The notes: a model not told the origin generated them from the letters alone. A stretch of 64,000 bases of DNA from Rhodobacteraceae bacterium HLUCCA08 (GCA_001314655.1 LJSF01000010.1:1-64000), one strand, 5' to 3'. Shown: positions 8,647-17,742, counted from the stretch's first letter. Translations and numbers: made by a program.

Positions 8647-9486
8647 TCAGGCCAGGGCCTGGCGCAGGATCGGTTCGACCCGTGCCGCCGCCTCGCCATG
8701 GGCGGCGTCATTCAGCATCGCCCGGGCGGCGTGGATATCGAGCGCGCCATAGACCATCCCGTCCACCCCCCGCGACAGGGCGGCCGCGCTGGGGCGGCTG
8801 TCGATCACCGCCGCCACATGGGGTCGCAGCCGGTCCAGCATCCCGTCGGTGACCAGGGTCGGGTCGCGCCGCAGATCCTCGGCCGCCTGCACCGGCCCCT
8901 CGGGCGCGGGCGCATGTTCGGCCAGCCACAGCACCAGGACCGGTCCGGCGATCTCGGCCAGGATCTGCTTCATCCGCCGCAGCCAGACCTTCTGCAATTC
9001 CACCCGCAGCTTGTCGAACCGGTCCGGACAGACCCGGTACAGCACCTGGACCAGGTGGCGGGTAAAGGCGATTTCGGTGAAATCGACCTCCGGATACAAC
9101 AGGCGCAGCGCATCCGTCGGCCCCAGGAACCGGTCGTTGCGGCGCGGATGCACGCGGAAAAAGCGGTTCGACTGGTTCACCGCGCCGGTCACCTGGATCA
9201 CCGTCGCCGCCGCGTCATGGGCCAGTGCCCGCACGCCCGCATCGCGCAGGAACAGATCGGGGCCCGCGTTCAGGCAGCCCAGGTTGATGCAGGTCAGGCC
9301 CAGCCGCTCTTCCAGCAGGTCCGGCCAGGGCCTGGGCAGGTATTTTCCGAATGTCTCGGACCCGCCCAGGCAGGCGACATAGCGCCCCCCGAGCGGTTTT
9401 CGCGGCCCCCGGAACGGCACCCGCGACAGGCCGTAGCTGCAGGCGTTGATCCGCGGCCCGCGTTTCGTCACAATGTCTGGTTTCAT
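8647..9486 (-). CDS. DUF6473-like protein, 279 aa
   Basis: The ATG at 9486 has GGGAG five bases upstream and gives [20 protein letters not shown]. Notable segments are [32 protein letters not shown] and [16 protein letters not shown] near the N terminus, a GDSL-like arrangement with a Ser in GGSET and a GCLNAGP segment. From memory this matches DUF6473, a Rhodobacterales family sometimes near polysaccharide genes. An esterase-like (SGNH) fold is a guess from GGSET and the later conserved N and H residues. It is convergent with etfA and divergent from the dehydrogenase gene, so it is probably transcribed alone. Confidence 0.7.
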   Translation of the reverse strand: MKPDIVTKRGPRINACSYGLSRVPFRGPRKPLGGRYVACLGGSETFGKYLPRPWPDLLEERLGLTCINLGCLNAGPDLFLRDAGVRALAHDAAATVIQVTGAVNQSNRFFRVHPRRNDRFLGPTDALRLLYPEVDFTEIAFTRHLVQVLYRVCPDRFDKLRVELQKVWLRRMKQILAEIAGPVLVLWLAEHAPAPEGPVQAAEDLRRDPTLVTDGMLDRLRPHVAAVIDSRPSAAALSRGVDGMVYGALDIHAARAMLNDAAHGEAAARVEPILRQALA

Positions 9487-9630
9487 GGCTCCCACCGGTC
9501 CGATTCTTCACTCACCAAGGCCCAGTTTCCGCCGATTTCCTTTCGAATTGCCTAACCGGCGCCAAGGCCTTGAGGGGGCGCCCGCCGCGGCCTATGCTGC
9601 GCGGGGCACATCCAGGCAAAGGCGGCTTTC

Positions 9631-10506
9631 ATGGACATCCAGAGGATCGGGGTCATCGGCGCGGGCCAGATGGGCAACGGCATCGCGCATGTCTGCGCAT
9701 TGGCCGGCTATGACGTGACCCTGACCGATATCAGCCAGGAGGCGCTGGACCGCGCGATCGCCACGATCGGCAGGAACCTCGACCGCCAGGTGTCGCGCGA
9801 CAAGATCACCGAGGCGGAAAAGACCGCCACCATGGGCCGGATCGCCACCACCCTTGCCCTGGCCGATCTTGGCCCCTCCGACCTGGTGATCGAAAGCGCG
9901 ACCGAACGCGAGACGGTCAAGCAGGCGATCTTCGAGGACCTGGTGCCGCACCTGGCGCCGCATACGATCCTGACCTCGAACACCTCGTCGATCTCGATCA
10001 CCCGGCTGGCCAGCGGCACCGACCGGCCGGAAAAGTTCATGGGGTTCCACTTCATGAACCCGGTGCCGGTGATGCAGCTGGTCGAGCTGATCCGCGGCAT
10101 CGCCACCGACGCGCCGACCTTCGACGCCTGCAAGGCCGTCGTCGACAGGCTGGGCAAGACCGCGGCGACCTCCGAAGACTTTCCGGCCTTCATCGTCAAC
10201 CGCATCCTGATCCCGATGATCAACGAGGCGGTCTATACGCTGTACGAAGGCGTCGGCTCGGTCGCGTCGATCGACATGGCGCTGAAACTGGGGGCGAACC
10301 ACCCGATGGGGCCGCTGGAACTGGCCGATTTCATCGGGCTGGACACCTGCCTTGCGATCATGAACGTGCTGCATGACGGGCTGGCGGATACCAAGTATCG
10401 CCCCTGCCCGCTGCTGACGAAATATGTCGAGGCCGGCTGGCTGGGGCGCAAGACCGGCCGGGGGTTCTACGATTACCGGGGCGAGGAACCGGTGCCGACC
10501 CGATAA
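9631..10506 (+). CDS. hbd: 3-hydroxybutyryl-CoA dehydrogenase
   Basis: A 291-residue short-form 3-hydroxyacyl-CoA dehydrogenase, which oxidises 3-hydroxybutyryl-CoA to acetoacetyl-CoA (or the reverse) with NAD(P). The N-terminal Rossmann motif is [14 protein letters not shown] (residues 7-20). The catalytic region includes [13 protein letters not shown] and [17 protein letters not shown], with the catalytic His in FHFMNP. The C-terminal dimer domain contains [16 protein letters not shown] and [10 protein letters not shown]. It has no enoyl-CoA hydratase part, so it is not a FadB fusion. It fits beside etfBA in acyl-CoA metabolism or in the acetoacetyl-CoA branch. Confidence 0.93.
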   Translation: MDIQRIGVIGAGQMGNGIAHVCALAGYDVTLTDISQEALDRAIATIGRNLDRQVSRDKITEAEKTATMGRIATTLALADLGPSDLVIESATERETVKQAIFEDLVPHLAPHTILTSNTSSISITRLASGTDRPEKFMGFHFMNPVPVMQLVELIRGIATDAPTFDACKAVVDRLGKTAATSEDFPAFIVNRILIPMINEAVYTLYEGVGSVASIDMALKLGANHPMGPLELADFIGLDTCLAIMNVLHDGLADTKYRPCPLLTKYVEAGWLGRKTGRGFYDYRGEEPVPTR

Positions 10507-10541
10507 GGCGCGGCCGGGCGGAACGCCGTGGCCCGGGCCGC

Positions 10542-10562
10542 AGGGCGGGGTTTCACCCCACC
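10542..10562 (-). repeat. Family B 21-bp stem-loop repeat, copy B2
   Basis: Exact reverse complement of copy B1 (8485-8505). It sits between the convergent hbd and acyltransferase genes, where the GGGGT/ACCCC hairpin could help end transcription. B1 and B2 thus bracket the DUF6473 and hbd genes as inverted repeats. Confidence 0.65.
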
Positions 10563-10567
10563 GCCCG

Positions 10568-11455
10568 TCACTTTTCCTTGAGGTCCAGCGTGGTCTGGCG
10601 CAGCCAGGTCATGAAGCCGCGCGGGTCCTGACTGCGTTCGGCGCATTCCTCGGGCCCGATCGGATGGCCGATCACCGGTTTCTGCGCCTTGTCGAAGGCG
10701 TGAACCACCTCGTACAGCAACAGCGACTGGCGCAGCGTCGCCGAAATCCGGTTGGCGATCTGGTACCAGCGGCTGTTGGAGCCCGGGAAATAGAGCGGCA
10801 CAACGGTCGCGCCCGAGCGCTTGATCATCTTGGCGGTGAAGACGTTCCATTCGGCCTCGACCGCCGGGCCGAAGGCGGTTTCGGCGGCCGCCACCACGCC
10901 CGAGGGGAACAGCGCGATCAACCCGCCCTGGGCCAGGTGATCCATCGCCCTGGCGCGCATCTCGATCATCTTCTTCTGCGCATCCTCCTCGTGCGGGAAG
11001 GGCACCGAAATCATGTAGGAGGCGGCGCTTTCGTCGATCCCGGTCAGCAGGTTGCGGGTCAGGATCCGGTAATCGTTGCGGCGCCGGCCGATCAGATCGG
11101 CCAGGATCATGCCGTCGACCAGGCCATGCGGGTGGTTGGCGACCAGCACCACCGGGCCGGTTTCGGGGATCCGCTCCAGCTGGTCCTGGGGCGTCAGGAT
11201 GTCGATCCCCATCACCTCCATCGTCGCCGGCCAGAAGGCCTGGCCGGCCGGCGCGCCGCGGCGTTCGAATTCGCGGATCCGGCGGATGATGGCGACCTTG
11301 GCGGTCATCCATTCGATGGCGCGGATGAAGATCCGCTTCCAGGCGCTTTCGAAGGTGTTGGAATAGGTCAGCGTGCTACGTTGGTAAAGCCGGGGCGCGT
11401 CCTTGCCCCCGCCTCCCCGCTTCGCGGCCACGTTCCTGGTCGACGCGTCGGTCAA
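10568..11455 (-). CDS. Lysophospholipid acyltransferase-like protein (PlsC family)
   Basis: A 295-residue protein with the acyltransferase motif NHPHGLVDGMILADL: the NHPHG..D is the HX4D catalytic box, and LIALFPSG resembles the later FPEG-type motif. The first 60 residues are basic. It should transfer an acyl group to a glycerophosphate, lysolipid or ornithine-type lipid at the inner membrane, but the acceptor is not clear. The frame begins at a TTG (11455); a GTG eight codons further in is an alternative start. It lies downstream of and on the same strand as ptsH, 41 bases away. Confidence 0.8.
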   Translation of the reverse strand: MTDASTRNVAAKRGGGGKDAPRLYQRSTLTYSNTFESAWKRIFIRAIEWMTAKVAIIRRIREFERRGAPAGQAFWPATMEVMGIDILTPQDQLERIPETGPVVLVANHPHGLVDGMILADLIGRRRNDYRILTRNLLTGIDESAASYMISVPFPHEEDAQKKMIEMRARAMDHLAQGGLIALFPSGVVAAAETAFGPAVEAEWNVFTAKMIKRSGATVVPLYFPGSNSRWYQIANRISATLRQSLLLYEVVHAFDKAQKPVIGHPIGPEECAERSQDPRGFMTWLRQTTLDLKEK

Positions 11456-11496
11456 ACCTGGCTCACCCCCTTGGCTCCGGGCAGGGCCCTGCCGCC

Positions 11497-11766
11497 TCAG
11501 TCCCCTTCGCCGAACTTGTCGGCCACAAGGGCTTCGATCGCATCGGCGAGCGTGTCGGCTTCTGGCCCCGAGGTCTCGACCTCAATAGTCGTTCCCATGG
11601 ACGCTGCCAACATCAAAAGCCCCATGATGCTGTCGCCGCTGGCCGACAGCCCGTCGCGGCGCACCTCGGCGCTGGCGTCATGGGCCTCGACCACCTCGAC
11701 CAGCCTGGCCGAGGCGCGGGCATGCAGCCCCTTGATGTTGACGATCTTCAATTCGCGCAGACTCAT
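11497..11766 (-). CDS. ptsH: Phosphocarrier protein HPr
   Basis: An 89-residue HPr. It carries the PTS phosphohistidine His15 in GLHARAS and the regulatory serine Ser46 in SASGDSIMGLLML, the site used by HPr kinase. HPr takes phosphate from enzyme I and gives it to EIIA. Its ATG overlaps the manX stop by four bases (ATGA). No enzyme I gene and no sugar-specific EIIB/EIIC are nearby, which fits a regulatory PTS rather than a sugar-uptake operon. Confidence 0.95.
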   Translation of the reverse strand: MSLRELKIVNIKGLHARASARLVEVVEAHDASAEVRRDGLSASGDSIMGLLMLAASMGTTIEVETSGPEADTLADAIEALVADKFGEGD

Positions 11767-12170
11767 TGTTCCACGATCCCTTCGGCCGACACGCTCAGGC
11801 TGTCGATATATTTGCGCCCGGCCTCCAGCGCGGCGCGGACCGCCTCGGGCACCGGGCGGGTGCGCGACTTGGCAAGCTTGACCAGCATCGGCAGGTTGGC
11901 GCCATAGAGGATGCGCCGGTCCGAAGGGCCACAGGCCCGCAGCGACAGGTTCGAAGGCGAGCCGCCGAACATGTCGGTCACCACGACCACCCCGTCGCCG
12001 GCATCGACCGCGTCGGCGGCGGCGCAGATTTCGGCCTGTTTGGCGGCGCGGTCATCCTCGGGGCCGATGGCGATCGCGACCATGGCCGATTGCCGGCCCA
12101 GGACATGCTCGACCGCGGCGAGGTATTCCCGCGCCAGGCCCCCATGTGCCACGATCACGATCCCGATCAC
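11763..12170 (-). CDS. manX: PTS EIIA component, mannose family (regulatory)
   Basis: A 135-residue EIIA-Man domain starting at GTG 12170 ([11 protein letters not shown]); the phosphorylated His is H9 in VAHGG. Later segments [14 protein letters not shown] and [11 protein letters not shown] are typical of the family. It starts in a GTGA overlap with the rapZ stop and ends in an ATGA overlap with ptsH. The longer frame upstream lies inside rapZ and has no EIIA similarity. There is no EIIB/EIIC, so it probably receives phosphate from HPr as a signal and does not move sugar. Confidence 0.9.
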   Translation of the reverse strand: MIGIVIVAHGGLAREYLAAVEHVLGRQSAMVAIAIGPEDDRAAKQAEICAAADAVDAGDGVVVVTDMFGGSPSNLSLRACGPSDRRILYGANLPMLVKLAKSRTRPVPEAVRAALEAGRKYIDSLSVSAEGIVEQ

Positions 12171-13087
12171 GCGTCCCGCTCCTGTCCGCGCGCCGCTTCC
12201 GCTGCGCTGCGGCGTTCCAGTTCCCTGTGCCTTATAGACACCTGCCATCCCCGCTCCGCAAGTCCGGCGGCAAGCCATTCCGTTACGGCAACCGACCGAT
12301 GTTGCCCGCCGGTACAGCCGAACCCCACCGACAGATGCGCCTTGCCGGCCGCGCGGAACCCCGGCAGCAGCAGGTCGAACAGGCCGGCCAGCTGCAGCGC
12401 GAAGGCGTCAAAGCGCTGATCGCCGGCGACATAGCGGGCCACGGCGGGATCGAGCCCGGTCAGCGGGCGCAGCGCCGCTTCCCAATGCGGATTGCGCAGG
12501 AACCGGCAGTCGAAACACATGTCCAGCCCGACCGGCAGCCCGCGCTTGTAGGAAAAGCTTTGCAGCGTGACGCCCATATGGCCGGTGCCATCCGGGGCGA
12601 ACCAGCCGGCCAGTTCGGTGCGCAGGTCGTTCGGCGACAGGGCGCTTGTGTCGATCAGGATATCGGCGCGGCGCCGCACCGGGACCAACAGCCCGGATTC
12701 GCGCCGGATACCGTCCACCGGGGCCTCGTCGGGGGCCAGCGGATGGCGACGGCGGGTTTCGGCATAGCGGCGGACCAGCACCTCTTCGCTGCAATCGAGG
12801 AACAGCAATTGCGGCTCGGTGCGCGGATGGGCCCGCAGCGCATCCAGCACCGCCCAAAGCGTGTCGACCGAAAAATCCCGGTTGCGCACGTCGATCCCGA
12901 GGGCCAGCGGGCGGTCATGGGCCGGCCCCTCGATCAGCCGCGGCATCAACGACAGCGGCAGGTTGTCGATCACCTCGTAGCCAATATCCTCAAGCACGTT
13001 GATCGCCGTCGACCGCCCGGCGCCCGAGGGGCCGGTGATCAGCACCACGCGCTGCGGCGCGGTCGAAGGGTCTGGCGCGCGGGACAT
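12167..13087 (-). CDS. rapZ: RNase adapter / nucleotide-binding protein RapZ (YvcJ)
   Basis: A 306-residue RapZ-family protein. The P-loop is GPSGAGRST (residues 19-27), with Arg in place of the usual Lys, a form seen in this family. The Walker-B-like part is [20 protein letters not shown]. The C-terminal domain includes [19 protein letters not shown] and [10 protein letters not shown], which are diagnostic. In E. coli RapZ controls GlmZ sRNA decay, but in alphaproteobacteria its role is less clear. It overlaps hprK by one base (TGATG) and manX by four, so it is tied to the PTS signalling genes. Confidence 0.94.
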   Translation of the reverse strand: MSRAPDPSTAPQRVVLITGPSGAGRSTAINVLEDIGYEVIDNLPLSLMPRLIEGPAHDRPLALGIDVRNRDFSVDTLWAVLDALRAHPRTEPQLLFLDCSEEVLVRRYAETRRRHPLAPDEAPVDGIRRESGLLVPVRRRADILIDTSALSPNDLRTELAGWFAPDGTGHMGVTLQSFSYKRGLPVGLDMCFDCRFLRNPHWEAALRPLTGLDPAVARYVAGDQRFDAFALQLAGLFDLLLPGFRAAGKAHLSVGFGCTGGQHRSVAVTEWLAAGLAERGWQVSIRHRELERRSAAEAARGQERDA

Positions 13088-13506
13088 CAGATCTGTCGCC
13101 CGAAACGGAGAAGATGCAGGAGCTTCACCGCGAATTGGCCACTGGCCGGGCGCCAAAGCAAGGGGCGCGCGACGCCCAGCAGGCTTGTGTTGCGCAGGGG
13201 CGGCAGGCGGTCGGCTTCTTCGGTGCCCAGATCGGCCACCAGCGCCACCTCGGCGCGCGTCGCCGGCACGGTCAGCAGGCCCACATGGCGCGCTTCGATC
13301 AGGCCATGGATGGCCTTGGGCGCGCGGGCGAACAGCCTGTCGCCATCCCGGCTCAGCTCGGTCCGGTCATCGGCGACCAGCGTGGCGCCCAGGGCCATCA
13401 GGTCCAAGGCCAGGGTCGATTTGCCCGACCCCGACGGACCCAGGATCAGCACGGCGCGCCCGTCGACGGCGACGCAACTGGCGTGCAGGATGTCGGGCGC
13501 GCTCAT
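13087..13506 (-). CDS. hprK: HPr kinase/phosphorylase, short alphaproteobacterial form
   Basis: A 139-residue protein that corresponds only to the C-terminal catalytic part of the Gram-positive HprK (about 310 residues). The P-loop GPSGSGKST is at residues 23-31, with [10 protein letters not shown] following (the DD pair is characteristic). It would phosphorylate HPr at Ser46, which is present in the ptsH product here. The short form is normal for Rhizobiales and Rhodobacterales. The gene follows chvG by 63 bases and overlaps rapZ. Confidence 0.92.
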   Translation of the reverse strand: MSAPDILHASCVAVDGRAVLILGPSGSGKSTLALDLMALGATLVADDRTELSRDGDRLFARAPKAIHGLIEARHVGLLTVPATRAEVALVADLGTEEADRLPPLRNTSLLGVARPLLWRPASGQFAVKLLHLLRFGRQI

Positions 13507-13569
13507 CCCGGGTGCCGCGGGCCGGATCGCGCCGCCTCCGGCATGGCCCAGGCGCGCCGCATCACCGGT

Positions 13570-15318
13570 TCAGACCGGCAGGCCGACGACGAAACGGGCG
13601 CCCAGCGGTTCCGAGGTGATGTCGGCCTCGGTCGGCCGGATGTTTTCGGCCCAGATCACGCCGCCATGGGCCTCGACGATCTGTTTGGAGATCGCCAGGC
13701 CCAGGCCGGAATTGTTGCCGAACTGGCCTTCGGGCCGCTCCGAATAGAACCGCTGAAAGATCTTGCCCAGCGCCTCTTCGGGGATGCCCGGGCCGGTATC
13801 CTCGACCACGACCAGCACCCGGTTCTCGCGTTTGCGGGCCCAGACCCGGATCGCATCGCCCTCTTCGCAGAACGAGATCGCGTTGCTGATCAGATTGACA
13901 AAGACCTGCGCCAGCCGCCCCTCCAGCCCGTAGATCTCGATCGGGCCCGGGGGCAGGTCGGTGATGTAGTCGACGCCCTTCTCGGCGGCCTGGGCACCGA
14001 GATGTTCATTCAGATTGCCCAGCATGTGCATCAGGTCGAAGGGCTCTTCCTCTTCCTTGACCAGGTCCGCATCCAGCCGCGACGCGTTCGAGATGTCGCT
14101 GACCAGCCGGTCCAGCCGCTGCACGTCATGTTCGATCACCTCCAGCAACCGTTCGCGCTGGTCGTCGCGCTTGGCCACCCGCATCGTGCCCACGGCCGAG
14201 CGCAGAGAGGCCAGCGGGTTCTTGATCTCGTGTGCGACGTCGGCGGCGAATTGCTCGTTGCTTTCGATCCGTTCCGACAATGCGGCCACCATGCCGCGCA
14301 GGGCACCGGACAGGCGGCCGATCTCGTCCGGGCGGCCGGTCAGGTCGGGGATCCGGATCCGCCCCTGGGCCATCCGGCGCGCATCGCGGTTGCTGCCCAG
14401 TTCGGCCGCCGCGGCCAGGTCGGCCAGCGGGTTGGCGATGGTCGAGGCCAGCACCAGGCTGAGGCCGATCGAAGTCAGGATGCCGATCACGAACATCTGC
14501 AGCAGCATCTCGCGCTCGCGGCGGACCAGCTGGTCCAGTTCGCCGGCGGCCGAGACGACCGATATCACCCCGACCGGACCGCCACCCTGCATCACCGGGG
14601 TCGACACCTGGAAATAGGACAGGCCCGCGGCATCGCGGTGGGTTTCCAGCCGGGTGCCGCCGGCCAGGGTCCGGGACACGCCGTCGCGCAGGGTCAGGAC
14701 CGGGTCGATCGGCGTCAGCGACTGGTCGCCGCGGACGAACAGGTTCGCCGTCCATTCCCAGGCATCGCCCAGAAAATTCGTCAGCACCGTGCCGCGATAC
14801 TCGATCTGCAGCCCGTCGACCGGCGCATCGCCGGGGGTGGTGTCGGACCAGCTGGCCGCCAGCACGCCCTCGGTATCGAACAGATAGACATCGATCCCGC
14901 CGCGCAGGTCCAAGCTTTCCAGCGCGGCCTGGGCATCGATCCCGTCGCCGGTCACGACGTTCACCGGCGCCCCGGCGGGCAGGCGCGCCTCGACGACATC
15001 GGCGATCAGCTCGGCCTCGCTGACCAGGGCGTTGCCGCGCTGGAACGTCAGGTTGTCGCGCGACGGGTTGAGATACATCACCCCCGCCACCAGCAGGATC
15101 AGCGCGATCAGGTTGAAGGTGATGATCTTGCGCGCCAGGGGCGATCGCTGCAACGACAGCACCCCGCGCCGCCGACGGCGTTCGCGCAGGGTGGCATCGC
15201 TGATTTCGGGCGTGACCCAATCCTCGCCCAGGACGACCTGCGGCTCGGGTTTTTGCGCGGCGGCGGCGCGCCGCACGGATTTCAGGTCTCGCACATCGAT
15301 CTTGGGCGCGACGGTCAT
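13570..15318 (-). CDS. chvG: Sensor histidine kinase ChvG (ExoS-like)
   Basis: A 582-residue membrane kinase. A cytoplasmic basic N terminus (to about 62) is followed by TM1 (about 65-83), a periplasmic sensor domain of about 190 residues, TM2 (274-293), HAMP, and the kinase core with phosphorylated His363 in VAHEIKNP. The ATPase domain has the N, G1 (VEDTGPGIP) and G2 (NSGLGLAISKQ) boxes. In rhizobia and Agrobacterium, ChvG/ExoS senses envelope stress or acidity and signals to ChvI. It lies three bases after chvI and upstream of hprK on the same strand. Confidence 0.93.
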   Translation of the reverse strand: MTVAPKIDVRDLKSVRRAAAAQKPEPQVVLGEDWVTPEISDATLRERRRRRGVLSLQRSPLARKIITFNLIALILLVAGVMYLNPSRDNLTFQRGNALVSEAELIADVVEARLPAGAPVNVVTGDGIDAQAALESLDLRGGIDVYLFDTEGVLAASWSDTTPGDAPVDGLQIEYRGTVLTNFLGDAWEWTANLFVRGDQSLTPIDPVLTLRDGVSRTLAGGTRLETHRDAAGLSYFQVSTPVMQGGGPVGVISVVSAAGELDQLVRREREMLLQMFVIGILTSIGLSLVLASTIANPLADLAAAAELGSNRDARRMAQGRIRIPDLTGRPDEIGRLSGALRGMVAALSERIESNEQFAADVAHEIKNPLASLRSAVGTMRVAKRDDQRERLLEVIEHDVQRLDRLVSDISNASRLDADLVKEEEEPFDLMHMLGNLNEHLGAQAAEKGVDYITDLPPGPIEIYGLEGRLAQVFVNLISNAISFCEEGDAIRVWARKRENRVLVVVEDTGPGIPEEALGKIFQRFYSERPEGQFGNNSGLGLAISKQIVEAHGGVIWAENIRPTEADITSEPLGARFVVGLPV

Positions 15319-15321
15319 CGC

Positions 15322-16023
15322 CTATTCTTCGTTGTACCGGTAGCCGATGCCGTACAGCGTCTCGATCGCCGAGAATTCGTCATCGACCTGGCGCATCTTC
15401 TTGCGCAGCCGCTTGATATGGCTGTCGATGGTCCGGTCGTCGACATAGACCTGATCGTCATAGGCCACATCCATCAGCTGGTCGCGGCTCTTGACGAAAC
15501 CGGGCCGCTGGGCCAGCGCCTGCAGCAGCAGGAATTCGGTCACCGTCAGCGACACGTCCTGGCCCTTCCATTTCACCGCATGGCGCAGCGGATCCATGCT
15601 CAGGTCGCCGCGGACGAGGATCTTGTTGTCCTCGACATCCTCGCCCAGGTCGCCGGAAATCGCGTCCTGGCGGCGCAGCAGCGCGCGGATGCGTTCGACC
15701 AGAAGCCGCTGGCTGAAGGGTTTCTTGACGTAATCGTCGGCGCCCATGCGCAGGCCCAGAACCTCGTCGATCTCGTCGTCCTTGGAGGTCAGGAAGATCA
15801 CCGGCATGGTGGTTTTCTGGCGCAGCCGCTGCAACAGGTCCATCCCGTCCATGCGCGGCATCTTGATGTCGAGGACGGCCATGTCGGGCATCCTCTTGTT
15901 GAAGGCATCCAGCGCCTGCTGGCCGTCATTGTAGGTCTCGACGTCGAAACCTTCGGCCTCGAGCGTCATGGAGACCGAGGTGAGGATGTTCCGATCGTCA
16001 TCCACAAGGGCAATGCGGGACAT
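15322..16023 (-). CDS. chvI: Response regulator ChvI, OmpR family
   Basis: A 233-residue OmpR/PhoB-type regulator. The receiver domain has the acidic pair DDD at residues 8-10, phospho-acceptor D52 in [11 protein letters not shown], and Lys in VKKPFS. The C-terminal winged helix includes [17 protein letters not shown] and [21 protein letters not shown] nine bases upstream would crowd the AGGAG ribosome site; ATG 16023 sits eight bases from it and is preferred. In alphaproteobacteria chvI often faces pckA; here it faces a small cytochrome c gene. Confidence 0.94.
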   Translation of the reverse strand: MSRIALVDDDRNILTSVSMTLEAEGFDVETYNDGQQALDAFNKRMPDMAVLDIKMPRMDGMDLLQRLRQKTTMPVIFLTSKDDEIDEVLGLRMGADDYVKKPFSQRLLVERIRALLRRQDAISGDLGEDVEDNKILVRGDLSMDPLRHAVKWKGQDVSLTVTEFLLLQALAQRPGFVKSRDQLMDVAYDDQVYVDDRTIDSHIKRLRKKMRQVDDEFSAIETLYGIGYRYNEE

Positions 16024-16048
16024 TTGTGTCACTCCTGCTCAATTCTTA

Positions 16049-16077
16049 TTGCCTGCCGTTTTGCCTGGGTTTTGCCT
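16049..16077 (-). promoter_or_regulatory. Three phased direct repeats upstream of chvI
   Basis: Read on the chvI strand, AGGCAAAAC occurs twice and AGGCAATAA once. The AGGCAA cores lie at 16072-16077, 16061-16066 and 16049-16054, 11 and 12 bases apart, close to one helical turn. They lie 26-54 bases before the ATG. Spaced direct repeats of this kind are typical sites for OmpR-family dimers, so autoregulation by ChvI is possible but not shown. Confidence 0.4.
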
Positions 16078-16244
16078 TGCCCCGCGGGGGCGAATCAATC
16101 CCAAACTGCGAATCACCGGTCCAACCGGGTCCGTTTTGGCCCTGAAACCGGTAACGAATGGCTAAAATGTCTCACCTTCTGGGCATTGAAAGGGCCGAAT
16201 CCGGGCACGCATGAGGCCGTTCGTCACATCCGTGACATGCGCCG

Positions 16245-16547
16245 ATGCGACGGATCGGCGCGATGCCAAGAGCTGCCGCAATCCTTCTGGCCTGCCTGGT
16301 CCCCGCCGCGGGCCTGACCGACACGCCCCTGGTCGAGGCGGGGCGCACCATCTTCGTCGAAACCTGTGCGTCCTGCCACGGAGAGACCGGTCAGAGCGTC
16401 TCGATCGGCGATATCCGCGGCACGAGGCTCAGCACCTTGCGGCGGGTGCCGAACGGTTTCGAGCAGATGCCCCCGATCGCGCTTACCGAGGACGAGATCG
16501 CGGCGATCGCCGCCTACCTGGCCGCCCTTGCCGCCGCCGATCCTTGA
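16245..16547 (+). CDS. Small secreted c-type cytochrome, 100 aa
   Basis: The protein has a signal peptide (MPRAAAILLACLVPAAGL) and one haem-binding motif CASCH (about residues 41-45). The probable sixth ligand is Met in GFEQMPP, as in class I cytochromes c. It would carry electrons in the periplasm. The start could be ATG 16245 or ATG 16263 (MPRAAA); neither has a strong ribosome site, and the second gives a more compact signal peptide. It is divergent from chvI with about 220 bases between. The partner is not identified. Confidence 0.85.
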   Translation: MRRIGAMPRAAAILLACLVPAAGLTDTPLVEAGRTIFVETCASCHGETGQSVSIGDIRGTRLSTLRRVPNGFEQMPPIALTEDEIAAIAAYLAALAAADP

Positions 16548-16615
16548 AGCCGGGCCGGCGGATGCTAGGCTGGCATCGCAAACTGCACAGGAAACCACAA
16601 AGGGGGGGGTCGCCC

Positions 16616-17197
16616 ATGCGCCGGATCGCCGGTCTTGCCATTCTTGCCCTGCCGGTCGCCCTGGCCGCGCAAGAGACTGTGCCCGAGGCCGGCGATTACA
16701 TCAGCCCGGCGCTGGGTCATTTCGAGGCCGGCGTGTTCTGCGCCCCGCCGACCGAAGGGGCCGAGCCCGCGCCCGACACCGTCGCCGGCATGACCCATGT
16801 CGTGACCGAAGCGCCGGATTTCGTCAGCCATGGCCGATCGGTTCCCGCGGTGCCGGGCGTCGGCTTCGGCGCCACGACCGGTTTCAAGGGGCCGTTCGGC
16901 CGCGACGGGATCGAGATGCGCGTGACCCATCCACCCTTTCCCGGCCTCGGCGCCACCAGGCAAAGCTTCGAGACCTGGATCGGCCCGGCCGCCGATCCCG
17001 GGATCACCTTCTACCAGTTCGACCACGATTACGAACTGGTGACCGGCGACTGGGTGATGGAGGCCTGGGACGGCGACAGCCTGGTCTACCGGCTGGTCTT
17101 TACCGTGGTCCCGCCCGAACTGCTGCCGGACCTGGCCGGGATCTGCGGCTACGAGGACCTGCTGGGCATGGCCGGCCCCGGGGCCATGGCCGGATGA
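16616..17197 (+). CDS. Secreted DUF3859-like protein, first of a tandem pair, 193 aa
   Basis: A cleavable signal peptide (MRRIAGLAILALPVALAAQE) follows a G-rich ribosome site. The mature protein holds FEAGVFCAPP, SHGRSVPAVPGVGFGATTGF, MRVTHPPFPGLGATRQSFET and WVMEAWDGDSLVYRLVFTVVPP. From memory these fit DUF3859, a periplasmic family of unknown function with a beta-sandwich look. Two Cys (in VFCAPP and AGICGYED) may form a disulfide. It overlaps the next gene by four bases, and that gene is its paralogue. Confidence 0.75.
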   Translation: MRRIAGLAILALPVALAAQETVPEAGDYISPALGHFEAGVFCAPPTEGAEPAPDTVAGMTHVVTEAPDFVSHGRSVPAVPGVGFGATTGFKGPFGRDGIEMRVTHPPFPGLGATRQSFETWIGPAADPGITFYQFDHDYELVTGDWVMEAWDGDSLVYRLVFTVVPPELLPDLAGICGYEDLLGMAGPGAMAG

Positions 17198-17742
17198 TCG
17201 TCCGGGCGCTGATCCTTGCCGCCCTGCCGCTGGCTTCCGCCGCGCAGCAGGCCGATTTCGTGTCGGACCGGATCGCGACGCTCGAGGCGGGCATCGTCTG
17301 TTCGCCGCCGACGATCGGGATGGATTCCGCCCCCGACACCGTCGCCGGCGCCACCGAAATCTTCGAAGACCGGCCCGACTTCATCAGCAACGGCCGCCGC
17401 GTTCCGGCGGTGCCCGGCATCTCGTTCGGCGTCGTCTCGACTTCGGCCACGGGGGCGATCGACCCGGTGACCTTCCGCGTGATCCACCCGCCCTTCACCG
17501 GCCTCGGCGTGACCGAGCAAAGCTTTCAGACCCGGATCGGCCCCGCGACCACCCCCGGCGCGACCTATTACGGCTTCGACGAGCCCTACGAACTGGTCCA
17601 CGGAACCTGGGTGATGGAGGCCTGGGACGGCGATGACCTGCTCTACCGGGTGCAGTTCACCGTCGTGCCGCCCGCCGCGGTGCCGGACCTGGCCGGGCTG
17701 TGCGGCTTCGAAGACCTGCTGAGCCTCGCCACCGGGAACTAG
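17194..17742 (+). CDS. Secreted DUF3859-like protein, second of a tandem pair, 182 aa
   Basis: The start overlaps the previous stop (ATGA). A short signal peptide (MIVRALILAALPLASAAQQ) leads to a mature domain collinear with the upstream gene: LEAGIVCSPP, DTVAGATEIFEDRPDFISNGRR, RVIHPPFTGLGVTEQSFQT, YELVHGTWVMEAWDGDDLLYRVQFTVVPP. The two Cys are kept. The pair arose by tandem duplication and has since diverged. The function is unknown; coupled translation suggests a hetero-oligomer or paired periplasmic roles. Confidence 0.75.
   Translation: MIVRALILAALPLASAAQQADFVSDRIATLEAGIVCSPPTIGMDSAPDTVAGATEIFEDRPDFISNGRRVPAVPGISFGVVSTSATGAIDPVTFRVIHPPFTGLGVTEQSFQTRIGPATTPGATYYGFDEPYELVHGTWVMEAWDGDDLLYRVQFTVVPPAAVPDLAGLCGFEDLLSLATGN

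Noticed and set aside
13114-16317. Open frame of 1067 codons on the plus strand opposite hprK, chvG and chvI
   Set aside because: It spans three real minus-strand genes and has His/Gln-rich sequence typical of reverse-strand shadows in high-GC DNA.
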